From Exiguobacterium aurantiacum (GTDB taxonomy: Bacteria > Bacillota > Bacilli > Exiguobacteriales > Exiguobacteriaceae): a stretch of 64,000 bases of DNA. Shown here piece by piece: positions 1 through 8,952 of this stretch. Positions within the stretch are counted from its first letter, which is position 1; the number at the start of each line of letters is the position of its first letter. The stretch spans positions 1,020,501-1,084,500 of the forward strand of contig NZ_CP101462.1 of assembly GCF_024362205.1 (NCBI RefSeq), in the 5' to 3' direction. The notes beneath the pieces are model-generated. The model searched no databases. It was given only the letters and a program-made list of their open reading frames with translations, and had not been told where the DNA came from. The position numbers and the translations under genes are program-made.

Positions 1-429
1 GTTGTCGACGAAGTAATGAAGGTTCGCATAGTCTTCGCAACCATCGAGACCGAGCGGTCGTGCGGCGAATGCCCCGTTCCCGGCTGTGATGATGATGGCT
101 TTCGTATGGTACTCATCCTTGTTCGTCGTGATTTGGAACGTGCCGTCTTCAAGACGCTCCACCGTCTCGACCGTCTCCCCGAGGCGATAGTCCTGTTCGA
201 ACTGATCGGCTTGGGCTTTCAATTGGTCGATCAAATCTTGGGCTTTCACTTTCGGGAAGCCGGCGATGTCGTAAATATATTTTTCTGGATAGAGCGTCGA
301 TAATTGTCCACCAAGTTGTGGCAAACTTTCAATCAACGCCGTATCGAGTTGGCGCATACCTGCATAAAATGCGGTGAACAGTCCGACCGGGCCGCCACCG
401 ATGATGATCACATCTTTCGTCGATTTCAT
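1..429 (-). CDS. yumC: Ferredoxin/flavodoxin-NADP reductase, N-terminal part
   Basis: The gene starts at 429 behind GAGGAGG and runs off the left edge, so only the first 143 residues are present. The N-terminus has the FAD-binding stretch [10 protein letters not shown] (about residues 8-17), then GGQL and YIYDIAGFP, typical of the thioredoxin-reductase-like ferredoxin-NADP reductases (YumC/YcgT). These flavoproteins move electrons between NADPH and ferredoxin or flavodoxin in the cytosol. They lack the CxxC of true thioredoxin reductase, but the region that would show this lies outside the window. It is divergent from the NADH dehydrogenase gene, as in the B. subtilis yumB-yumC neighbourhood. 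A flavodoxin at 16627-17133 is a possible partner (inference). Confidence 0.88.
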   Translation of the reverse strand, partial: MKSTKDVIIIGGGPVGLFTAFYAGMRQLDTALIESLPQLGGQLSTLYPEKYIYDIAGFPKVKAQDLIDQLKAQADQFEQDYRLGETVETVERLEDGTFQITTNKDEYHTKAIIITAGNGAFAARPLGLDGCEDYANLHYFVDN

Positions 430-541
430 CGAATTCCTCCTCAAAACGTATACATCTATTATAGTGACAATCGTGAATTAAATCCATTCTGTACAAACAT
501 CCTATACATTCAAAAAAAATTCAAGAAGATAAGCTTTTCCA

Positions 542-570
542 TTGAGAAAACGAAATAAACAGCGTACAAT
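542..570 (+). promoter_or_regulatory. Sigma-A type promoter of ndh
   Basis: TTGAGA (542-547) and TACAAT (565-570) are separated by 17 bases, which places the transcript start near 577. This is the best promoter between the divergent yumC and ndh genes. Confidence 0.6.
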
Positions 571-582
571 GAACGAGAAGCA

Positions 583-628
583 ATTGTGAACATTGGTTGA
601 ACAAGGTTTAGGCTTTATTGTGAACATT
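583..628 (+). promoter_or_regulatory. Direct repeats resembling Rex half-sites in the ndh leader
   Basis: The 12-mer ATTGTGAACATT occurs exactly at 583-594 and again at 617-628, 34 bases apart, just downstream of the presumed transcript start. TTGTGAA is the half-site of the Rex operator (TTGTGAA-N4-TTCACAA), and Rex controls ndh by NADH level in B. subtilis. Neither copy forms the full inverted repeat, so assignment to Rex is inference. Confidence 0.4.
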
Positions 629-695
629 CATGTGAAAAAACACACAACATGGTTGTTCAAGAAAACAAAACTATCAAAACAAGGTGGAAATGAAC

Positions 696-1907
696 ATGAA
701 ACGACCTAACATTGTTATTCTTGGCGCAGGTTTCGGCGGACTCATCACAGCGGTGAATCTCCAGAAGACGCTTTCAGCTGGCGACGCGAACATCACGCTC
801 ATCAACAAGCATGATTACCATTACCAGACGACGTGGCTCCATGAACCAGCGGCCGGAACGATGAAACCGGAGCAAGCTCGTATCTACATCAACGACGTTG
901 TGAACCCGTCACGCGTAAAATTTGTCAAAGGGATCGTCGATCGCGTCGATACTACGGCTAAACAAGTATTACTCGCAGACGGCTCGACTGTTGAATATGA
1001 TTATGTCGTGTTCGCACTCGGCGGCATTCCGGAAACATTCGGTATCCCAGGCCTCAAAGAGAACGCGATGACGATCAGTTCATTGAACAGCGTCCGTAAA
1101 ATCAAAGAACATATCGAATACTCGTTCGCTCAATATAAAACGAACGGTTCAGCTGACCGCTCGTACGTGACAATCGTCGTCGGCGGCGCTGGTTTCACAG
1201 GGATCGAGTTCCTCGGTGAGCTCGTCAACCGTGTGCCTGAGCTCTGCAAGCAGTATGACGTGCCACGTGAAGCGGTTCGCATCGTGAACATCGAGGCGGC
1301 TCCGACCGTGCTTCCTGGTTTCGACCCAGAACTCACGACGTACGCGCAGAAATGGCTCGAGCGCAACGGTGTCGAAATGAAACTCGGCAACGGCATCAAA
1401 GGCGTTGAGCCTGGTGTCGTCACGTTCGGCCCACTTCAAGGTGATACGACAGAGACAATCGAAGCGAACACGATCCTCTGGACAGGTGGCGTCAGCGGTA
1501 GCCCGATCGTCGAAAAGTCTGGCTTTGAAGCAGTCCGTAACCGTGTCATGGTCGAGGCGGACAACCGTGCCCCTGGCCACGACAACGTCTTCATCATCGG
1601 CGACTGCTCTGCTGTCATGGACCCGGTTTCAAACCGTCCATACCCGCCGACTGCTCAAATCGCGACACAACAAGCGCACAACGTAGCGAAAAACATTGCG
1701 GCGCTCATCAACGGAAAATCGACTTCGAAATTCACGTATGAGAGCAAAGGGACAGTCGCTTCACTTGGCCATAACGACGGCATCGGCATCGTCATGGGCA
1801 AAAAGATCTTCGGTCGCAACGCTTCATTCATGAAGAAAGTGATCGACAACAAACACTTCATCGAATTGAAGAAGTACGGTCTCGTCCTCAAAAAAGGTAA
1901 ATTCTAA
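696..1907 (+). CDS. ndh: Type II NADH dehydrogenase (NDH-2)
   Basis: This 403-residue flavoprotein oxidises NADH and reduces menaquinone at the inner face of the membrane without pumping protons. Two dinucleotide-binding motifs are visible: NIVILGAGFGGL at the N-terminus for FAD, and VVGGAGFTGIE near residues 160-170 for NADH. The late IIGDCSAV motif is the usual FAD contact in this family. Size and layout fit Bacillus YumB/YutJ/Ndh. GTG at 684 and ATG at 690 are also in frame, but AAGGTGG at 681-687 is best spaced for ATG 696. It is transcribed alone and ends in a strong terminator. The repeats upstream suggest redox control. Confidence 0.93.
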   Translation: MKRPNIVILGAGFGGLITAVNLQKTLSAGDANITLINKHDYHYQTTWLHEPAAGTMKPEQARIYINDVVNPSRVKFVKGIVDRVDTTAKQVLLADGSTVEYDYVVFALGGIPETFGIPGLKENAMTISSLNSVRKIKEHIEYSFAQYKTNGSADRSYVTIVVGGAGFTGIEFLGELVNRVPELCKQYDVPREAVRIVNIEAAPTVLPGFDPELTTYAQKWLERNGVEMKLGNGIKGVEPGVVTFGPLQGDTTETIEANTILWTGGVSGSPIVEKSGFEAVRNRVMVEADNRAPGHDNVFIIGDCSAVMDPVSNRPYPPTAQIATQQAHNVAKNIAALINGKSTSKFTYESKGTVASLGHNDGIGIVMGKKIFGRNASFMKKVIDNKHFIELKKYGLVLKKGKF

Positions 1908-1921
1908 GCCGTCGAAACGAG

Positions 1922-1954
1922 TGGCCCGCTTATATGAGCGGGTCGCTTTTTTTA
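1922..1954 (+). terminator. Rho-independent terminator of ndh
   Basis: GCCCGCT and AGCGGGT form a stem around TATATG, followed by a T run. Confidence 0.85.
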
Positions 1955-1977
1955 TTGTCGGGCCTTGCGGTTCACCT

Positions 1978-2007
1978 TTGACCTGAGAGAGGACGATTCG
2001 GTATAAT
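1978..2007 (+). promoter_or_regulatory. Promoter of yuiB
   Basis: TTGACC (1978-1983) and a perfect TATAAT (2002-2007) are separated by 18 bases. The start codon lies 27 bases further on. Confidence 0.65.
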
Positions 2008-2033
2008 AGACAACGGGAAAAGGGGGCAATCGC

Positions 2034-2351
2034 ATGCATATCATTCAGGCTGTCATTGGGGCGATTCTTTATTTGGTCATCTTCTTCAGCATCGGCTTCA
2101 TTCTGAACATGCTACTTAAAAAAACATGGACGCTCGTGTTCATCTATCCGATTTTCGTCATTATGATGATTGATAACGTCAAGCTCTCGAGTTACATCAC
2201 GGAGACATCGACCGCGCTCGCCAACGTTTACGAACGGGTGCTCGGACTTCAGTTTTTGGATGTGTTCATGCTCGGTTTCGGACTGCTCGGTGCGATTTTG
2301 GCCGGCGTTACGATCCGCTATTTGCGTAAGAGCGGTTACTCAATGTTTTAA
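2034..2351 (+). CDS. yuiB: YuiB-like membrane protein
   Basis: A 105-residue protein with three hydrophobic stretches (about residues 3-27, 32-47 and 75-95). It looks like YuiB, a conserved Bacillales membrane protein of unknown function. In B. subtilis yuiB lies close to yumB and yumC, and the same grouping is seen here, which supports the assignment. AAAGGGGG precedes the ATG at normal spacing. It has its own promoter and terminator. No catalytic motif is visible, and I propose no function. Confidence 0.8.
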   Translation: MHIIQAVIGAILYLVIFFSIGFILNMLLKKTWTLVFIYPIFVIMMIDNVKLSSYITETSTALANVYERVLGLQFLDVFMLGFGLLGAILAGVTIRYLRKSGYSMF

Positions 2352-2382
2352 AGACGACAGAAATGTTCGTCTTTTTTATTTT
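2351..2382 (+). terminator. Terminator of yuiB
   Basis: AAGACGA and TCGTCTT pair around a 9-base loop, followed by TTTTATTTT. Confidence 0.8.
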
Positions 2383-2450
2383 CTGCCTACTTTTTTAGAA
2401 GACGAACCGATATACTAGATAAGATAACGATTTAATTAGTAAGGGATGCG

Positions 2451-3302
2451 ATGAGAATGACATTACCGATGTATACGATCAAGAAAGTGTTGAATAATAG
2501 CGTTGTCATTTGCCAACATGATCCGGAACCGGAAGTCATTCTACTCGGGAAAGGGATTGGCTTCGGCAAGAAAGCGGGCGATCTCGTCGACCCGGCCAGT
2601 GTCCCGGAGAAAGTGTATCAATTGACAGACAAAGAAGAACAATCACAATACCGTGAGCTCGTTAAACATGTCGATGAAGACTTTATCGCCTTCATGCAAG
2701 AAATCGTCGGTTTTATCGAGAACAACACCGGTAAGAAAGTCGACCAGCATATCCATATCGGTTTGACCGACCACTTGTTCTTCACGATGAAGCGGATTGA
2801 ACAAGGGATGGAAGTGACGAATCCGTTCTTGCTCGAGACCGAATCGCTCTATCCGAACGAGTACGCCTTGGCTGAACGAATCGTCGATATGATTCACGAG
2901 CGGCTCGACGTGCTGTTGCCGGATGCGGAGATCGGATTTATCGCGCTCCATATCCATTCGGCGACGACGTTTAAAAACGTCCTCGAGGTCAATCGCCACA
3001 ACCAAATCATCGGGCAAATCGTTCAGACGATTGAGAGTCGTTTGAACGTCAAAATGGACCGGACTTCACTCGATTATAAGCGCTTACTTCGTCACTTAAG
3101 GTACGCCGTTGAGCGGGTTGCGACGGGTGAGATGGTAGAGGCCCCACAAAAAATTGAAAAGGTATTGCGCGAAGAATATCCGCTATGCTATAGTACTGCT
3201 TGGGAGCTGATGGGCATCATGGAACGCGAATTAAAGCGTCCGGTCCCACGAGGTGAAGCGACATATTTGACGATGCATCTCCAGCGCCTAACAAGTAGAT
3301 AA
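2451..3302 (+). CDS. glcT: PtsGHI-type transcription antiterminator GlcT
   Basis: A BglG/SacY family antiterminator of 283 residues. The first ~60 residues form the CAT RNA-binding domain. They are followed by two PTS regulation domains, PRD1 (about 70-175) and PRD2 (about 180-283). Candidate phosphorylated histidines are H100, H102 and H108 in PRD1; the second cluster, H167/H169 in ALHIHS, sits near its end. GlcT binds a RAT hairpin in the ptsG leader when glucose is present and prevents termination. That RAT is directly downstream at 3320-3348, which makes the assignment firm. The start may be 2451 or 2457, since AAGGG lies 5 or 11 bases upstream. A candidate internal promoter for ptsG (TTGCGC 3165-3170, TATAGT 3189-3194) lies in its 3' end. 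Confidence 0.93.
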   Translation: MRMTLPMYTIKKVLNNSVVICQHDPEPEVILLGKGIGFGKKAGDLVDPASVPEKVYQLTDKEEQSQYRELVKHVDEDFIAFMQEIVGFIENNTGKKVDQHIHIGLTDHLFFTMKRIEQGMEVTNPFLLETESLYPNEYALAERIVDMIHERLDVLLPDAEIGFIALHIHSATTFKNVLEVNRHNQIIGQIVQTIESRLNVKMDRTSLDYKRLLRHLRYAVERVATGEMVEAPQKIEKVLREEYPLCYSTAWELMGIMERELKRPVPRGEATYLTMHLQRLTSR

Positions 3303-3319
3303 CTGATACCACGTATCTT

Positions 3320-3348
3320 ACGTGTTACTGATTCGATCAGGCATGAGT
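3320..3348 (+). promoter_or_regulatory. RAT: GlcT antiterminator RNA target
   Basis: The 29-base element begins ACGTGTTACTGATTCG and ends AGGCATGAGT. It looks the same as the ptsG RAT I know from B. subtilis. It overlaps the left arm of the terminator at 3338-3426, so GlcT binding and termination exclude one another. Confidence 0.9.
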
Positions 3349-3426
3349 AAGGAGTGGAACGCAACGATGTCTCCATTAGGAGAGGTCTACGTTCTATACC
3401 TTATTCATGCCTGTTTCTGTTTTTAT
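3338..3426 (+). terminator. Conditional terminator in the ptsG leader
   Basis: A 15-base arm (3338-3352, starting CAGGCATGAG) pairs with 3399-3413 (ending TTCATGCCTG) with one G-T wobble, then TTTCTGTTTTT. Antitermination by GlcT at the overlapping RAT should release ptsG. Confidence 0.88.
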
Positions 3427-3437
3427 AAACGTTTATT

Positions 3438-3453
3438 ATGAAAACGTTTAGAT
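3438..3453 (+). promoter_or_regulatory. Possible CcpA site (cre) upstream of ptsG
   Basis: ATGAAAACGTTTAGAT fits the loose cre pattern WTGNAANCGNWNNCWW with one mismatch (G for the conserved C). It lies between the leader terminator and the ptsG start. This is weak evidence from pattern alone. Confidence 0.3.
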
Positions 3454-3518
3454 ACGTCGGTTGTCTGACATCTACAGTCTTCTTTCCGCACGAAACAATC
3501 ACAAAAGGAGGATTTATC

Positions 3519-5045
3519 ATGTTTAAGCAGATCTTTGGTGTTCTTCAAAAAGTCGGTAAAGCGCTTATGCTTCCTGTAGCCATCTTACCGGCAGCCGGTC
3601 TTCTTCTTGCATTCGGTAACGCGATGCAAAACCCGGCCCTTACGTCACGCGCTGATTGGTTGACGAACGCAGGCGTTCTCAAGTTTGCTCAGCTCATGGA
3701 GCAAGCGGGTGGCATTATCTTCTCGAACTTAGCACTCTTATTCGCAGTCGGTGTCGCGATCGGGTTAGCAGGTGACGGCGTAGCCGGACTCGCAGCCATC
3801 GTTGGATTCCTCATCATGAACAAAGTTATGGGTGTTTGGCTCGAACTCACACCTGAAATTATCGCACAAGGTGACCCAGCTTACGCGTCAGTCCTTGGTA
3901 TCCCAACACTTCAAACAGGTGTATTCGGCGGTATCATCGTCGGTTTGATTGCCGCCTGGGCATATAATAAGTACTTCAATATCGAATTGCCGCAGTTCCT
4001 TGGCTTCTTCGCTGGTAAGCGTTTCGTCCCAATCGTCACGGCAGTATTGGCTGTTGTCGCTGGTTTCGTCATGCTTCTCATCTGGCCACCAGTTCAGCAC
4101 GGATTGAACACGTTCTCAAACTTCATGTTGACTGAAAACCGTACGTTCGCGGCGTTCGTCTTCGGTTTAATCGAACGTTCATTGATTCCGTTCGGTCTTC
4201 ACCATATCTTCTACTCACCGTTCTGGTTCGAATTCGGATCATACACGGATGCAGCTGGTACGATTGTCCGCGGTGACCAAGCGATCTTCTTCGCTCAAAT
4301 CCGTGACGGTGCTGAGCTTACAGCCGGTACGTTCATGACTGGTAAATACCCGTTCATGATGTTCGGTCTTCCTGCAGCAGCACTCGCGATGTACCATGAA
4401 GCACGTCCTGAGCGTAAAGCAGTCGTCGGTGGTTTGTTAGCTTCGGCAGCACTTACATCATTCTTGACTGGTATCACTGAGCCGATCGAGTTCTCATTCT
4501 TGTTCGTCGCTCCACTCTTGTTCGCAGTACACGCAGTCTTCGCTGGCCTTTCATTCATGGTCATGCACATCTTGAACGTCAAAATCGGGATGACGTTCTC
4601 GGGCGGTTTGATCGACTACCTTCTCTTCGGTGTACTTCCTAACCGTACAGACTGGTGGCTCGTCATTCCAGTCGGTCTCGTGTTCGCAGTCGTTTACTAC
4701 TTCGGATTCCGCTTCGTTATCCGTAAGTTCAACCTTAAAACACCGGGCCGTGAAGATGAAGTCGTTGAGCAATCAACTGCTACTGGTTCGGAACTTGCAC
4801 AAGATATCCTCGTTGGTTTCGGTGGTTCGCAAAACATCAAACACCTTGACGCATGTATCACACGTCTTCGCGTCGAAGTAAAAGATAAGAGCCAAGTCAA
4901 CAAAGAAGAGTTGAAACGCCTCGGGGCAGCTGGTGTCCTTGAAGTCGGTAACAACATTCAAGCAATCTTCGGACCACGTTCTGATGCATTGAAATCAGAA
5001 ATGCAAGCGGTCATCGCTTCAGGTAACGAAAAGAAAGCAAACTAA
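3519..5045 (+). CDS. ptsG: Glucose PTS permease EIICB, lacking EIIA
   Basis: This 508-residue permease phosphorylates glucose as it imports it. The multi-span IIC domain (about 1-400) contains GITEPIEF, the sugar-binding signature of the glucose family. The IIB domain follows, with the phosphocysteine in [10 protein letters not shown] near residue 447. The protein stops just after IIB and has no IIA domain, so phosphate must come from another EIIA, most simply that of the neighbouring ptsG copy (inference). ATG 3519 is preceded by AAAGGAGG. An upstream in-frame ATG at 3438 lies in the leader and is not credible. It is controlled by the GlcT RAT and ends in its own terminator. Confidence 0.93.
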   Translation: MFKQIFGVLQKVGKALMLPVAILPAAGLLLAFGNAMQNPALTSRADWLTNAGVLKFAQLMEQAGGIIFSNLALLFAVGVAIGLAGDGVAGLAAIVGFLIMNKVMGVWLELTPEIIAQGDPAYASVLGIPTLQTGVFGGIIVGLIAAWAYNKYFNIELPQFLGFFAGKRFVPIVTAVLAVVAGFVMLLIWPPVQHGLNTFSNFMLTENRTFAAFVFGLIERSLIPFGLHHIFYSPFWFEFGSYTDAAGTIVRGDQAIFFAQIRDGAELTAGTFMTGKYPFMMFGLPAAALAMYHEARPERKAVVGGLLASAALTSFLTGITEPIEFSFLFVAPLLFAVHAVFAGLSFMVMHILNVKIGMTFSGGLIDYLLFGVLPNRTDWWLVIPVGLVFAVVYYFGFRFVIRKFNLKTPGREDEVVEQSTATGSELAQDILVGFGGSQNIKHLDACITRLRVEVKDKSQVNKEELKRLGAAGVLEVGNNIQAIFGPRSDALKSEMQAVIASGNEKKAN

Positions 5046-5056
5046 TTTACGTGAGA

Positions 5057-5086
5057 AGCCAATCCTTTAGGGGTTGGCTTTTTTTG
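5057..5086 (+). terminator. Terminator between the two ptsG genes
   Basis: AGCCAATCC pairs with GGGTTGGCT across a short loop (one wobble), followed by seven Ts. It separates the GlcT-controlled copy from the second copy. Confidence 0.82.
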
Positions 5087-5155
5087 TATGGGTGAAACGG
5101 TTTCAGCCTACTGGTAGATGGGGAAAAGTAAGTATTCTGACAAAAGGAGGGAACC

Positions 5156-7189
5156 ATGATGTGGAAGAAAGTGTTTGGTGTTTTGCAGCGAATCGGGAAG
5201 GCACTCATGCTTCCGGTTGCGATTCTACCGGCAGCCGGTCTATTACTCGCATTTGGTACGGCGTTCCAAAACCCTGATCTCGTTTCGCTCTTGCCTTTCT
5301 TGGCAAACGATTCACTCGTCCTCGTCTGGCAAGTTATGACAGATGCCGGGGATATCGTGTTTGCCAATCTAGGTCTATTGTTCGCCGTCGGTGTCGCCAT
5401 CGGGCTAGCCAACGGGGACGGTGTTGCCGGGTTAGCGGCTATCGTTGGTTATTTGATTATGAACAAGGTCATCAGTACGTGGAACGGTATTACCGCGGAA
5501 ATAGCCCAGGGAGATCCGGCCTATGCATCGGTACTCGGAATCCCGACACTCCAAATGGGGGTATTCGGGGGTATCATCGCCGGTTTGATTGCCGCATTCG
5601 CGTACAACAAGTACTTCAACATCAAGTTGCCGGATTTCTTAGGATTCTTCGCCGGGAAGCGGTTCGTGCCGATTGCGACCGCAGCGTTCAGTTTGGTGAT
5701 CGGGATTGCGCTCGCCTACATCTGGCCGCCAATCGGTACGGCCATCAATACGTTCTCGAGCACGATCATTGAAGCGAACGTCGCCGTCTCAGCCTTTGTC
5801 TTCGGTTTGGTCGAGCGTTCCTTGATTCCATTCGGTCTGCACCACATCTGGTACTCTCCGTTTTGGTTCCAGTTCGGGGAATATACGAACCAAGCAGGAG
5901 ATCTCGTCCAAGGGGACCAGCGGATCTTCTTCGCCCAGCTTCGTGACGGAGTCGAATTTACAGCCGGTACGTATATGACCGGTAAATTCCCATTCATGAT
6001 GTTCGGATTACCTGCCGCTTGTCTCGCCATGTTCCATACTGTCCCGAAAGAGCGTCGCAAAGACGTCGAAGGACTTTACTTCTCAGCAGCCCTCACTTCA
6101 TTCTTGACGGGAATCACCGAGCCGGTCGAATTCTCGTTCGTCTTCGTCGCACCTCTTCTCTTCGGTATTCATGCCGTGTTCGCTGGACTTTCCTTTATGA
6201 CTATGCACTTACTCAACGTTAAAATCGGGATGACGTTCTCAGGCGGACTCATCGACTATCTGTTATTCGGGGTGTTACCGAACCGGACAGCCTGGTGGCT
6301 CGTCATTCCGGTCGGTCTGGTCTTCGCGGTTGTCTATTACTTCGGTTTCCGCTTCGCCATCACGAAGTTCGACTTGAAGGTTCCGGGACGTGAAACCGTC
6401 GCCGAAGGTAAAGGCGCCCGGGCTGTCGTCGGGGACGACCTGCCGTATGAAGTGCTCGTCGGTCTCGGCGGACCGGAGAACATCAAACACCTCGACGCGT
6501 GTATCACGCGCCTGCGCGTTACCGTGAACGATGTCAAACAAGTCGATAAAGACTTGCTCAAAGATCTGGGGGCGGCTGGAGTTCTCGAAGTCGGGGATAA
6601 CATTCAAGCCATCTTCGGACCGAAATCCGATACGCTCAAATCGCAAATCGCGGCCATCATCGAAGGCGGCGAATATAAACCGAAAGAAAAAGCCGTCATC
6701 ACGCCGGAAGCGGCCGAACATGCCGATCATCGCTTCCTTGCCCCGATGTCAGGTGTCATCTTATCGCTTGATGATGTGCCGGACCAAGTGTTCTCGGGCC
6801 GGATGATGGGTGAAGGGTTCGCCATCGAACCAAGTTCGGGACAAGTCGTGTCGCCGGTCACCGGCCAAATCACCACGTTCTTCCCGACGAAACATGCGAT
6901 TGGTCTCCTTGCGGACGATGGACGCGAGATTCTCATCCACGTCGGTCTCGATACGGTCAACCTGAAAGGAGAGGGCTTCGTCGCCAAAGTGAAAGAAGGC
7001 GACCGCGTCGAAGCAGGGGACGTCTTGCTCGATGTCGACCTCAACTTGATTCGTGACAAAGTCCCATCGCTCATCACGCCGATCATCTGGACGAACGGAG
7101 ACGGCAAGATCGTCGTCGTCCCATTCGGAGAGACGGTCGTCGCCGGGGAAGCGCTCGACTTTAGAACGGATGACAAAGGAGCCGAGTAA
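5156..7189 (+). CDS. ptsG: Glucose PTS permease EIICBA
   Basis: A full-length 677-residue three-domain transporter. The IIC domain has GITEPVEF, IIB has the phosphocysteine in [10 protein letters not shown], and a C-terminal IIA (about 525-670) has the phosphohistidine in ILIHVGLDT. It is closely similar to the preceding EIICB through IIC and IIB, so the pair looks like a tandem duplication in which one copy lost or never had IIA. AAAGGAGGG precedes tandem ATGs at 5156 and 5159; the second is better spaced. No RAT is visible in the 110-base gap, so this copy is probably not under GlcT. A perfect inverted repeat TGAAACGGTTTCA lies at 5093-5105 upstream. Confidence 0.93.
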   Translation: MMWKKVFGVLQRIGKALMLPVAILPAAGLLLAFGTAFQNPDLVSLLPFLANDSLVLVWQVMTDAGDIVFANLGLLFAVGVAIGLANGDGVAGLAAIVGYLIMNKVISTWNGITAEIAQGDPAYASVLGIPTLQMGVFGGIIAGLIAAFAYNKYFNIKLPDFLGFFAGKRFVPIATAAFSLVIGIALAYIWPPIGTAINTFSSTIIEANVAVSAFVFGLVERSLIPFGLHHIWYSPFWFQFGEYTNQAGDLVQGDQRIFFAQLRDGVEFTAGTYMTGKFPFMMFGLPAACLAMFHTVPKERRKDVEGLYFSAALTSFLTGITEPVEFSFVFVAPLLFGIHAVFAGLSFMTMHLLNVKIGMTFSGGLIDYLLFGVLPNRTAWWLVIPVGLVFAVVYYFGFRFAITKFDLKVPGRETVAEGKGARAVVGDDLPYEVLVGLGGPENIKHLDACITRLRVTVNDVKQVDKDLLKDLGAAGVLEVGDNIQAIFGPKSDTLKSQIAAIIEGGEYKPKEKAVITPEAAEHADHRFLAPMSGVILSLDDVPDQVFSGRMMGEGFAIEPSSGQVVSPVTGQITTFFPTKHAIGLLADDGREILIHVGLDTVNLKGEGFVAKVKEGDRVEAGDVLLDVDLNLIRDKVPSLITPIIWTNGDGKIVVVPFGETVVAGEALDFRTDDKGAE

Positions 7190-7233
7190 ACGAAAAAAAG
7201 AAGCTCTCGCAACTGCGAGAACTTCTTTTTTTG
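7190..7233. terminator. Bidirectional terminator between ptsG and ptsI
   Basis: AGAAG-C-TCTCGC and GCGAGA-A-CTTCT form an interrupted stem around AACT, with an A run on one side and a T run on the other. It serves the convergent genes on both strands. Confidence 0.85.
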
Positions 7234-8952
7234 TTACTTCTTAATATCGAATTTTTCACTGAGGAAGTTTACGACTTCTTCAGCTGTATCCATGTTGAGG
7301 ACGTCGTTAACAATCGCTTCTGTTTCCGACTTCGTCAAACGCTTCACGAGGCTACGTGCGCGAAGGACGCTTGAAGCCGACATCGAGAACTCGTCAAGAC
7401 CGAGTCCGAGAAGGATTGGAATCGCAAGTTCTTCTCCAGCCATCTCGCCACACATGCCGACCCATTTGCCAGCTTTGTGTGCTTCTGTGATGACGTTGTG
7501 GAGAAGGTTCAAAATGGCTGGGTTGAACGGTTGGTACAAGTACGAGACTTTCTCGTTCATGCGGTCCGCTGCCATCGTGTATTGAATCAAGTCGTTCGTG
7601 CCGACTGAGAAGAAGTCGACTTCTTTCGCGAATTGCTTCGCCATAACGGCAGTCGATGGAATCTCGACCATCATCCCAGTTTCGTAGTTACCGACAGCGA
7701 TTCCTTCTGTCTTCAACTTCGCTTCTTCTTCGAGCAAGATGGCTTTTGCAGCACGGAACTCTTCAAGCGTCGCGATCATTGGGAACATGATGGCGAGGTC
7801 ACCGTGCGCTGAGGCACGGAGAAGCGCGCGAAGCTGTGTGCGGAACAAGTCCGTCTCTTCGAGGCAAAGGCGAATCGCACGATAGCCGAGGAACGGGTTC
7901 ATCTCTTTTGGAAGGTCGAGGTAAGACAATTCTTTATCTCCACCGATATCGAGCGTACGGATGACGACTTGTTTGCCGTCCATACCTTCGATGACTGCTT
8001 TATAAGCTGTATATTGCTCTTCTTCCGTCGGGAACGTTTCCGAGTCCATGTAAAGGAACTCAGTGCGGTAAAGACCGATGGCGTCAGCACCGTTTTTCAA
8101 TACACCTTCGAGGTCGTTCGGTGTACCAATGTTCGCTGCAAGTTTGACCTTGTGGCCGTCAGCTGTGATCGACTCTTCATTGACGAGTTGTTTTAACTCT
8201 TCTTTATACGCTTCGAATGCTGCGCGTTTTTCGTTATATTCGTTGACGAGTTCTTCAGATGGATTGACGAACACGTCGCCCTCTGTTCCGTCGATGACGA
8301 CGAGATCGCCATTTTTGATTTCTTCGAGTGCTACTTTTGTCCCGACGACGGCAGGGATCTCGAGTGAACGAGACATGATTGCCGAGTGAGACGTACGTCC
8401 ACCGATGTTTGTCGCGAAGCCTTTGACGTATTTACGGTTGAGTTGCGCCGTGTCAGATGGTGTCAAGTCTTCAGCGATGATGATGACTTCTTCAGAAATC
8501 GAAGCAGGCGTCATGAATGTGACACCGAGAATGTGCGCCATGACGCGTTTCGTGACGTCACGAACGTCCGCTGCGCGCTCACGCATGTACTCGTTATCCA
8601 TTGATTCAAAGATCGTGACCATCATTTGAGCGACTTCATCGAGCGCTTTCGCAGCGTTCATGTGTTCGCTTTCAATTTTGTCGTTCACTTGTGAGACGAT
8701 TTCAGGATCCTCGACGATGAGCAAGTGAGCCGAGAAAATCTCTGCCTTGTCTTCACCGAGCTCACGAAGTGTAATCTGGCGGATTTCTTCGAGTTCTGTT
8801 TTCGACTGAGCGATCGCCGCTTGGAAACGGGCTTTCTCAGCTGCTACGTCCTCGATTTTGTTTGTCGGGATGTCGAATGAAGGTGTCTCCATGACGAATG
8901 CTTTCGCAACTGCGATTCCTGCAGATGCGCCAATACCTTTAATGTGTGACAT
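7234..8952 (-). CDS. ptsI: PTS enzyme I (PEP-protein phosphotransferase)
   Basis: The 572-residue cytosolic enzyme takes phosphate from PEP and passes it to HPr, the first step of all PTS transport. The phosphorylated histidine is H189 in [23 protein letters not shown] and the late MCGEMAGE segment mark the PEP-binding barrel. ATG 8952 follows AGAGGGA; an in-frame GTG/ATG further upstream would add 13 residues with no homology to the family. In most Bacillales ptsH directly precedes ptsI and overlaps or abuts it, but here no HPr gene lies on either side. It is divergent from pepA behind a 300-base leader region containing an inverted repeat. Confidence 0.96.
   Translation of the reverse strand: MSHIKGIGASAGIAVAKAFVMETPSFDIPTNKIEDVAAEKARFQAAIAQSKTELEEIRQITLRELGEDKAEIFSAHLLIVEDPEIVSQVNDKIESEHMNAAKALDEVAQMMVTIFESMDNEYMRERAADVRDVTKRVMAHILGVTFMTPASISEEVIIIAEDLTPSDTAQLNRKYVKGFATNIGGRTSHSAIMSRSLEIPAVVGTKVALEEIKNGDLVVIDGTEGDVFVNPSEELVNEYNEKRAAFEAYKEELKQLVNEESITADGHKVKLAANIGTPNDLEGVLKNGADAIGLYRTEFLYMDSETFPTEEEQYTAYKAVIEGMDGKQVVIRTLDIGGDKELSYLDLPKEMNPFLGYRAIRLCLEETDLFRTQLRALLRASAHGDLAIMFPMIATLEEFRAAKAILLEEEAKLKTEGIAVGNYETGMMVEIPSTAVMAKQFAKEVDFFSVGTNDLIQYTMAADRMNEKVSYLYQPFNPAILNLLHNVITEAHKAGKWVGMCGEMAGEELAIPILLGLGLDEFSMSASSVLRARSLVKRLTKSETEAIVNDVLNMDTAEEVVNFLSEKFDIKK

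Noticed and set aside
3438-3518. Upstream ATG in frame with the first ptsG
   Set aside because: It lies just after the leader terminator with no ribosome site, while AAAGGAGG precedes ATG 3519 and the EIICB family begins there.
5093-5105. TGAAACGGTTTCA read as a CcpA site
   Set aside because: cre sites are 14 bases with a fixed CG position; this repeat is 13 bases, so it is listed only as an unexplained inverted repeat.
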